Origin: DATLYT01 sp035574455
Lineage (GTDB): Bacteria; Bacteroidota; Ignavibacteria; UBA10030
Reading direction: 5' to 3'
DNA: 5,666 nt
NCBI GenBank assembly: GCA_035574455.1
Contig: DATLYT010000002.1
Coordinates: 1-5,666, forward strand
Under the pieces are notes generated by a model. The model was not told where the DNA came from. It saw only the letters and a list, made by a program, of their open reading frames with translations, and did no database searches. Shown piece by piece: positions 1 to 5,666 of this stretch. The position numbers were made by a program, and so were the translations under genes. Each line of letters opens with the position of its first letter. The first letter of the stretch is position 1.

Positions 1-2141
1 ACAAGGGGACTTTGCGGAAATCGGTCGATCACCTGCCGGTACGCTTTCTCCGCTTCGGCGTATTGCTGAAGGTTGTAATGCGAATCGCCAATACTGTAGA
101 GTGCGCGTGGAACCAGCTCGCTCGACGGGAATGCTGTAACGACTTTTTGAAACTCTTTGATCGCATCGGCGTACGACTTGCGCTGGAATAGAATCCAGCC
201 TAACGCGTATTGCGCGTCGTCCGCAAGCGATGACGTGGGGTAGGATCGGATCAGCGTCGAGAATTGCTGAGAAGCAGACGCTGCATCACCATCGCGGAAG
301 TACGTTTGGCCGAGCTGGTAGACGGCGTAGTCCACGCCTTCGCGTTGTGCATACTGTCGGGTGACAGTGCGGTAGGCAGCCGCAGCACTCTTGTAGTCTT
401 TTGAGAAGTAATAACAATCACCCAGCCGGATGCGCGCATCGAAGACGAACTTTCCATTGGGAAACGCTCCCAGCAGCCGATCAAACGCCTGCCGCGCTTT
501 CGCAAAATCATTGAGCTTGTAGTATGACCAGGCAATGCCGTACAACGCCTCTTCCTTCCGTTCGTGGTTCGCAAGGTTCGCGACCGCCTGATAAGCCGCT
601 ATGGCGTCGTTGTAATTCCCCGTCTGATAGAGCGCCTCACCTCGCCAGAATGAGGCGTCCGCAGCCTGTGGATGGCTTGGATAGTTTTGCACAAACGCCG
701 AAAACCGATCTACTGCCTCTCCATATCTCCTTAGTTTATAAAGGCACCACGCTGCCTGGTATGAAGCGCTGCTTTTTACATCTTGAGAAGCATTTGGTTG
801 CTTGAGGGCAGTGTCGAACATCTCCAATGCCCGATCAAAGTTCGACTCAGCCACCCAGCACTCTCCCGCCATTCGATAAGCATCGGGAAGTATTTCGCTG
901 GAGGGATACTGTTGGTACACTTGTTCGAAAAACTTTCGTGCGGCCGGATAATCTTTCTCCTCATACAAGATCACACCAGCATCGTAGAGCGCGTTATCGG
1001 AAAACTCTCCTTTGGGCGACCGAGTCGCGACTTCCTGAAAGATTTGTAAAGCACTCTTTCGATCGCCTGCGAGTTTTGTCGCAGCTCCGCGACGATAGAG
1101 TCCTGCATGAGCCAACGCATCGTTGCCCGTCGTTAATCTGCCGAACACTTCGGCGGCCTGAGGAAATTTTTTCTGCTTCAACAAGCTCCAGCCCAGCGCG
1201 TAGATCACTTCGCGCTCTAACTTGTTCCCGGGATGGGCTACGAGGAACTCCTCATAACGCTGCTGAGCGGTAGCATACTGCTCAAGGTGATAATACGCTT
1301 CAGCAATCAGATAATCCGCCTCGGCTTGCTCTTGAGCTTCCTTGATGTTCGGCTTTGCAGACGTCAGATAGTTGATGGCTTTTTGATACTCTTTTACATA
1401 GTAGTAGCATTCTCCTACACGAACGATCGATGCTGAGACGAGGCTACTTTGTGAAAATTCTTTCATTAATCGTTCGTACCACTCCACTGCCTTGGCATAT
1501 TCTTTCTTTTGCTGATGCGTCCATGCCACGGAGTATACCGCATAGTCCCGTAGCCGGTTGTTGGGGAAATGCTCGTACGAGAGCGTGTAGTATTTCAGAG
1601 CGTTATCATAATCTTCCACCCGGACCGATGCTTCCCCAATCCAGAACGCGGCCTCGCCTGCAAGCTCACGGTCGCCAAAATTGTCCAGCACGGTTTTGAA
1701 CGCCGCGATAGCTTCGGGAATATTCTTGAGCTTCAGCCGCGCTTCGCCGAGACGAAAGTAGGCATCATCGGTGAGTTGCGTGGCGGGATAGTGGTTCACG
1801 TAGAGCGTTAACAAGCGAACAACGTCGGCGTACTGCTGGAGCTGGTAGCGGCAATCTATAGCGAGGAACTCCGCTTCACCGCGTCGCAGACTGTTCGGAT
1901 ATTTTTCAACGAACGCGTTGAACTGTTCCAACGCTTGCTGATACAGATTATCCTTATACAATCCGTACGCAAATGCAAAATCTTGTTCCTCGGCGACGCT
2001 TGGAGAAACTATTGGGGAGGAAACTTGCGCGTGAAGTGGTCGAGCAACAACGAAGAAGATCAGCAGGAATAGAGAGAATAACGCAACGAGGCCTCTCTGG
2101 GTCTCTTGGTACAACAGGCAGATATGCCGTAAGTAACGCAC
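1..2141 (-). CDS. Exported tetratricopeptide-repeat protein, 3' end cut off by the window edge
   Basis: The frame stays open from the TAA at 2189-2187 to the left edge, giving at least 713 residues. From the GTG at 2141, residues 1-38 look like a Sec signal peptide: arginines early, a hydrophobic core at about 17-33 (GLVALFSLFLLIFFVVA), and a likely cleavage after LHA at residue 38. No lipobox cysteine is present. A short Ser/Pro/Val linker (39-53) follows, then 18 TPR units from residue 54 to the edge, mostly spaced at 37 residues, with the usual aromatic-4, Gly-7/8, Tyr-11, Ala-20 and Pro-32 pattern (for example AFWIGEASVRVEDYDNALKY). Such repeats form helical solenoids that bind partner proteins, so a periplasmic scaffold or envelope-assembly role is likely; it resembles the BamD/YbgF-type TPR class, but the exact function is unknown. 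No in-frame ATG occurs before about residue 226, so the start is GTG 2141 or TTG 2114; the latter gives a more typical 29-residue signal. Neither has a Shine-Dalgarno. The gene lies 208 bases behind carB with its own likely promoter. Confidence 0.9.
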   Translation of the reverse strand, partial: MRYLRHICLLYQETQRGLVALFSLFLLIFFVVARPLHAQVSSPIVSPSVAEEQDFAFAYGLYKDNLYQQALEQFNAFVEKYPNSLRRGEAEFLAIDCRYQLQQYADVVRLLTLYVNHYPATQLTDDAYFRLGEARLKLKNIPEAIAAFKTVLDNFGDRELAGEAAFWIGEASVRVEDYDNALKYYTLSYEHFPNNRLRDYAVYSVAWTHQQKKEYAKAVEWYERLMKEFSQSSLVSASIVRVGECYYYVKEYQKAINYLTSAKPNIKEAQEQAEADYLIAEAYYHLEQYATAQQRYEEFLVAHPGNKLEREVIYALGWSLLKQKKFPQAAEVFGRLTTGNDALAHAGLYRRGAATKLAGDRKSALQIFQEVATRSPKGEFSDNALYDAGVILYEEKDYPAARKFFEQVYQQYPSSEILPDAYRMAGECWVAESNFDRALEMFDTALKQPNASQDVKSSASYQAAWCLYKLRRYGEAVDRFSAFVQNYPSHPQAADASFWRGEALYQTGNYNDAIAAYQAVANLANHERKEEALYGIAWSYYKLNDFAKARQAFDRLLGAFPNGKFVFDARIRLGDCYYFSKDYKSAAAAYRTVTRQYAQREGVDYAVYQLGQTYFRDGDAASASQQFSTLIRSYPTSSLADDAQYALGWILFQRKSYADAIKEFQKVVTAFPSSELVPRALYSIGDSHYNLQQYAEAEKAYRQVIDRFPQSPL

Positions 2142-2183
2142 TAAGCTTAAAGTAGAGAATGAGGCAACTGAACTGACGACTTT

Positions 2184-2212
2184 AATTTACGGGAATACGC
2201 TTTGGAAGTCAA
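2184..2212 (-). promoter_or_regulatory. Predicted sigma-70-like promoter of the TPR gene
   Basis: On the minus strand, TTGACT (2212-2207) matches the -35 consensus at five of six bases. After exactly 17 bases comes TAAATT (2189-2184), matching the -10 consensus at four of six. Transcription would start near 2177, leaving a leader of about 36 bases to the GTG at 2141 or about 63 to the TTG at 2114. It lies in the gap, in the right direction and at the right distance for the TPR gene. The call rests on sequence match alone. If the organism uses a divergent housekeeping sigma factor, as Bacteroidota do, the match could be chance. Confidence 0.5.
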
Positions 2213-2248
2213 GGATTTCCGACGAGATCGTCCAAAGGGTGCGTTCAA

Positions 2249-2266
2249 GAGTGCGACGGAGCACTC
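2249..2266. repeat. Short perfect inverted repeat in the carB-TPR gap
   Basis: GAGTGC (2249-2254) and GCACTC (2261-2266) are perfect inverted copies around a 6-base loop. The repeat lies 37 bases upstream of the predicted -35 of the TPR gene and about 84 bases behind carB. It could be an RNA hairpin at the end of the carB transcript or a small operator-like site. No T run follows on either strand. A 6-bp palindrome can occur by chance, so the assignment is weak. Confidence 0.25.
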
Positions 2267-2301
2267 AATCGACCTACAGTATTAGACACCGAGACAGTAC
2301 A

Positions 2302-2337
2302 GTTCGTTCCGCAAGGGACGCTTTGCGTCCAGCGAAC
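2302..2337 (-). other. Inverted repeat just behind carB, possible 3'-end hairpin or weak terminator
   Basis: Starting 12 bases after the carB stop, the transcript can fold GGACGC-AAA-GCGTCC (2330-2316), a perfect 6-bp stem. An outer 7-bp stem (2337-2331 with 2308-2302, one G-U pair) encloses it, with a 7-base bulge on one side. An alternative, mutually exclusive pairing of CGCAA with TTGCG (within 2326-2310) is also possible. There is no run of T after the stem, so it is not a canonical Rho-independent terminator. It may protect the mRNA end or help Rho-dependent termination (inference). Confidence 0.35.
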
Positions 2338-2349
2338 AAAACAGACACA

Positions 2350-5300
2350 TTACCAAGCGATCTCTTTGTGGTACTCTTGGAGGCTTTTGACTTGGAGGGA
2401 TTCCTCTTTCTGCTTCTCAATCCCCTTCACAGCAGTGGCCGCGGCGGATAGGGTCGTGATAAAGGCAACTTTGTGTTCGATCGCCGCCCAACCGATGGCA
2501 TACTCATCGTAGCGCGATTCTTCTCCGAGCGGCGTATTAATGACAAGTTGAATCTTTCCATTCTTGATGAGGTCGACGACGTTGGGACGACCTTCATTGA
2601 CTTTATACACATGGCCTGCCGCGATGCCATTCTGGAGCAAGAACTTCTGTGTGCCTTCCGTTGCGACAATCGAAAAGCCCAACTTCACAAAGTCGCGCAC
2701 AATGTTCAGCGTGATGGTGTTCTTGTCGCTATCGTTGACGCTGATGAAAACAGTACCTTCCGTCGGCAGGGTGTTGCCTGCCGCAATTTGCGACTTCGCA
2801 ACAGCGCCGCCGAACGTTGGTGAGATGCCCATGACCTCGCCCGTCGAGCGCATTTCGGGACCGAGGAAGACGGGAACGCGTGGGAACTTGGAAAACGGAA
2901 AGACGGCTTCTTTGACCGAGATGTGTTTGAGTGCCTGGAAATCGATATCCTTGACCCCGAGCTCTTCGAGCGTTCTGCCCACCATGACCTTTGCCGCGAC
3001 CTTGGCTAACGGCACACCGATTGCCTTGCTCACGAAAGGTACAGTTCGAGAAGCTCGTGGGTTCGCCTCGATGACGTACACTTCCCCGTCCTTCATCGCA
3101 TACTGAACGTTAATCAACCCTACGACTTTGAGCGCCTTCGCGAGCTTGACTGTGTAGGAGCGGATCTGTTCAAGTTTCTCTTTGGAGATCATGTATGGCG
3201 GAATGACGCAGGCGCTGTCTCCAGAGTGAATACCCGCTTCTTCAATATGTTCCATAATCCCACCAATAAAGACCTCTTTCCCGTCGCTGACGGCATCCGC
3301 ATCAAACTCGAAGGCATCCTCAAGGAATCTGTCGATCAGCACGGGATGTTCGGGCGAGACGTCCACCGCTTTTTTCATGTACTCACGAACCGCATCGCTG
3401 TTATAGCAGATCTCCATTGCTCGCCCGCCCAATACGTACGATGGCCGGACTAACACCGGATAACCGATCTGCTCTGCCACAAGTACCGCGCCGTTGATCG
3501 AGTACGCCGTGCCATATTTCGGATGAGCGATCTTCAGTTTCTTCAGCAATGCACCGAACCGTTCACGATCTTCTGCAATGTCGATACCGTCTGGAGATGT
3601 GCCGAGAATCTTCACCCCGTGCTCTTCCAAGCCCTTCGCGAGCTTCAGCGGCGTTTGTCCACCGAAGCTCACAATCACACCGTCCGGTTGCTCATGGTCG
3701 CAGATGTTCAGGACATCCTCGAGCGTGAGCGGCTCGAAGTAGAGTTTATCGGTGGTATCGTAATCTGTCGAGACAGTTTCCGGGTTGCAGTTGATCATGA
3801 TCGTCTCGACTCCCTCCTCCTTCAACGCGTAGACGCCGTGCACACAGCAATAGTCGAACTCAATCCCCTGGCCGATGCGATTCGGTCCACCGCCAAGGAT
3901 GACCACCTTCTTCCTCTCGTGCCGGACTGATTCGTTCTCTTCGTCGTACGTTGAGTAGTAGTACGGCGTATAGGCTTCGAACTCGGCCGCGCACGTGTCG
4001 ACCACCTTGAACGACGGAATTACGCCCAAACTCTTTCTTAACTGCCTTACTGACTTCTCCGTTGTTCCCCAAATGTGTGCGAGCTGTCGGTCGGAGAAGC
4101 CGTACTGCTTCGCCTTGAGCATGATTTCCTTCGTCACCGGCGAGGGAACACGTTCTTTGCCGGATTTCGCCTGCTTATCGACGATCGGTCTGTATGAGGA
4201 GAGTTCTTTTTCGAGACTGACGATTTGCTGGATGTTATACAGGAACCACGGGTCGATTTTCGTGATTCGATGAATCTCATCCAGCTCGATGCCTAATTGG
4301 AACGCGTAGCGCAAATAAAAGACATTTTGCGGCTTCGGCATCTTGAGCTGGTCGAGAACTTTCTTCTTCAGGCCGGCCTTTTTCTGCGGCGTTAACTCAC
4401 GCCACTCGAACAGATCCTTGCCATCCGCACCCAGACCAAACCGACCCTGCTCGAGCGACCTCAAGGCCTTCTGCAACGCTTCTTTGAACGTTCTGCCAAT
4501 CGCCATCGCTTCACCGACGGATTTCATCTGCACACCAAGCGTCTCATCGACACCTTTGAATTTCTCAAAATCCCAACGCGGAATCTTTACGACGCAATAG
4601 TCGATCGTCGGCTCGAACGAGGCCGGTGTTTCTTTGGTGATGTCGTTCGGAATTTCATCCAACGTGTATCCGACCGCCAGCTTCGCCGCCATCTTGGCGA
4701 TGGGAAATCCCGTGGCTTTCGAGGCAAGCGCCGAAGACCGCGAGACGCGCGGGTTCATCTCAATGACCAGCATTCGACCGTTCTCGGGATTGACGGCAAA
4801 CTGGATGTTCGAACCACCTGTCTCCACACCGATTTCGCGGATGATCTTCTTCGCCGCATCACGCATCGCCTGGTATTCTTTGTCCGTCAACGTCTGTGCT
4901 GGAGCCACGGTGATCGAATCGCCCGTGTGCACACCCATCGGGTCGAAATTCTCAATCGAGCAGATGATGACGACGTTGTCTTTCAAGTCGCGCATCACCT
5001 CAAGCTCATACTCCTTCCAGCCGATAACGGATTCCTCAATGAGGACTTCGTGGATAGGACTACTTTGCAAGCCGTGTTCGACTTTTTCGCGGAACTCTTC
5101 GCGATTGTATGCAATCCCCCCTCCTGTTCCTCCGAGCGTAAAGGAAGGTCGGATGATGGCCGGGAAGCCGGTCATCTCCGCGATCTTCATCGCCTCGTCG
5201 AGCGATCTCACAAAGCCACCGCGCGGTGTCTCAAGGCCGATGTTCTTCATCGCCTTCTGGAAGAGCTCGCGATCTTCTGCCTTCTTGATCGCCTCTAATT

Positions 5301-5655
5301 TCGCGCCGATAAGTTCAACGCCGTAGCGTTCCAGTACCCCGTTTTCGGCAAGAGCAACAGCGGTGTTGAGGGCTGTCTGCCCACCCATGGTTGGCAGAAT
5401 GACATCCGGCCGCTCGCGGTCGATAATCTTCTCGACAAACTCCGGCGTAATCGGCTCGACGTACGTCGCGTCGGCGAGGTCCGGGTCGGTCATGATCGTG
5501 GCAGGATTGCTGTTGATGAGGATAACGCGATAACCTTCTTGACGCAGGACTTTGCAGGCTTGTGTTCCCGAGTAATCAAACTCGCAGGCCTGACCGATAA
5601 CGATCGGTCCCGAGCCGATGATGAGAACAGATTCGATGTCCGTGCGTTTGGGCAT
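2350..5655 (-). CDS. carB: Carbamoyl-phosphate synthase (glutamine-hydrolysing) large subunit CarB, complete
   Basis: Cytoplasmic enzyme that makes carbamoyl phosphate from bicarbonate, two ATP and ammonia supplied by the glutaminase subunit CarA; the product feeds pyrimidine and arginine synthesis. The 1101 residues show the family's internal duplication: carboxyphosphate half about 1-403, oligomerisation domain about 404-575, carbamoyl-phosphate half about 576-958, and MGS-like allosteric domain about 960-1101. Against the E. coli enzyme (1073 residues, recalled), R129, R169, E215, E299, N301 and R303 sit at identical numbers, in motifs such as IIRPSFTLGG and IEMNPRVSRSS. The second half repeats them as LVRPSYVLGGRAMEI (R737) and IEANPRASR (E863, N865, R867). 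Residues matching the E. coli ornithine site are kept: E805, D813, E916, T1067. The ATG start is fixed by the N-terminus MPKRTDI, as in E. coli; the 11 bases visible before it (CACCAACCGCA) hold no Shine-Dalgarno. It ends with TAA. Two small insertions lie in the oligomerisation domain. carA is not in the window. Identity is certain. Confidence 0.98.
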   Translation of the reverse strand: MPKRTDIESVLIIGSGPIVIGQACEFDYSGTQACKVLRQEGYRVILINSNPATIMTDPDLADATYVEPITPEFVEKIIDRERPDVILPTMGGQTALNTAVALAENGVLERYGVELIGAKLEAIKKAEDRELFQKAMKNIGLETPRGGFVRSLDEAMKIAEMTGFPAIIRPSFTLGGTGGGIAYNREEFREKVEHGLQSSPIHEVLIEESVIGWKEYELEVMRDLKDNVVIICSIENFDPMGVHTGDSITVAPAQTLTDKEYQAMRDAAKKIIREIGVETGGSNIQFAVNPENGRMLVIEMNPRVSRSSALASKATGFPIAKMAAKLAVGYTLDEIPNDITKETPASFEPTIDYCVVKIPRWDFEKFKGVDETLGVQMKSVGEAMAIGRTFKEALQKALRSLEQGRFGLGADGKDLFEWRELTPQKKAGLKKKVLDQLKMPKPQNVFYLRYAFQLGIELDEIHRITKIDPWFLYNIQQIVSLEKELSSYRPIVDKQAKSGKERVPSPVTKEIMLKAKQYGFSDRQLAHIWGTTEKSVRQLRKSLGVIPSFKVVDTCAAEFEAYTPYYYSTYDEENESVRHERKKVVILGGGPNRIGQGIEFDYCCVHGVYALKEEGVETIMINCNPETVSTDYDTTDKLYFEPLTLEDVLNICDHEQPDGVIVSFGGQTPLKLAKGLEEHGVKILGTSPDGIDIAEDRERFGALLKKLKIAHPKYGTAYSINGAVLVAEQIGYPVLVRPSYVLGGRAMEICYNSDAVREYMKKAVDVSPEHPVLIDRFLEDAFEFDADAVSDGKEVFIGGIMEHIEEAGIHSGDSACVIPPYMISKEKLEQIRSYTVKLAKALKVVGLINVQYAMKDGEVYVIEANPRASRTVPFVSKAIGVPLAKVAAKVMVGRTLEELGVKDIDFQALKHISVKEAVFPFSKFPRVPVFLGPEMRSTGEVMGISPTFGGAVAKSQIAAGNTLPTEGTVFISVNDSDKNTITLNIVRDFVKLGFSIVATEGTQKFLLQNGIAAGHVYKVNEGRPNVVDLIKNGKIQLVINTPLGEESRYDEYAIGWAAIEHKVAFITTLSAAATAVKGIEKQKEESLQVKSLQEYHKEIAW

Positions 5656-5666
5656 TGCGGTTGGTG

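Noticed and set aside
827..1273. 148-codon open frame on the plus strand, antisense to the TPR gene
   Set aside because: The minus-strand frame shows regular TPR units throughout, while this frame is Arg/Ser/Pro-rich and resembles nothing. Other short plus-strand frames in 524-2155 and the minus-strand frame 251-574 are rejected for the same reason.
1..1982. 111-base periodicity suggesting a DNA tandem repeat or CRISPR-like array
   Set aside because: The period exists only at the protein level (37-residue TPR units). The bases of the units are too diverged to count as DNA repeats, and there are no identical repeats with unique spacers.
1..2141. Possibility that the TPR gene is a pseudogene because no complete ATG-started frame exists
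   Set aside because: The frame is uninterrupted for 713 codons with an intact signal peptide and regular repeats. It lacks an in-window stop only because it runs off the edge, and GTG or TTG starts are normal.
2302..2337. Canonical Rho-independent terminator behind carB
   Set aside because: The stem is GC-rich, but neither strand has a T run after it, so only a hairpin is claimed.
2239..2451. Possible small gene on the plus strand in the gap
   Set aside because: It overlaps the carB 3' end on the opposite strand, its TTG-or-similar start has no ribosome binding site, and the translation is low-complexity with no family resemblance.
4634..5326. 230-codon open frame on the plus strand, antisense to carB
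   Set aside because: It lies entirely inside the certain carB gene, its translation is rich in Ser/Pro/Ile with no recognisable domain, and such frames arise from the codon bias of the opposite strand. The same holds for the plus-strand frames at 2564-3106 and 3523-3930.
5656..5666. Pyrimidine-responsive leader or attenuator before carB
   Set aside because: Only 11 bases upstream of the start are visible, so nothing can be said about leader control.

Overview
The window holds two genes, both on the minus strand, so they are read from right to left. The first is a complete carB (carbamoyl-phosphate synthase, large subunit). The second is the first 2.1 kb of a gene for an exported protein made almost entirely of tetratricopeptide (TPR) repeats, cut off by the left edge of the window. 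A 208-base gap lies between them. I see no RNA gene, mobile element, CRISPR array or origin.

The organism is a bacterium. The TPR protein begins with a Sec-type signal peptide, and long exported TPR solenoids of this kind are mainly known from bacteria with an outer membrane, so a Gram-negative-type cell envelope is likely (inference). Base composition looks moderate, a little over half G+C by eye. Neither gene shows a clear Shine-Dalgarno sequence at its start, although only 11 bases before carB are visible. I cannot name the phylum from this window.

Layout from right to left. Bases 5655 to 2350 encode CarB, 1101 residues, with all four classical domains and the catalytic residues of both ATP-grasp halves in place. 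The small subunit gene carA is not in the window. Bases 2349 to 2142 contain two short inverted repeats behind carB and then a good sigma-70-like promoter (TTGACT, 17 bases, TAAATT) pointing at the next gene. Bases 2141 to 1 encode the TPR protein: a signal peptide followed by 18 consecutive TPR units, mostly 37 residues apart, still continuing at the window edge.

The two genes have no obvious shared function. CarB is a cytoplasmic enzyme that makes carbamoyl phosphate for arginine and pyrimidine synthesis; the TPR protein is probably a periplasmic scaffold. The gap and the promoter suggest separate transcription. I found no convincing new biological system here. The points most worth a second look are the long regular TPR array, its in-register cysteines, its missing ATG start, and the structured gap.
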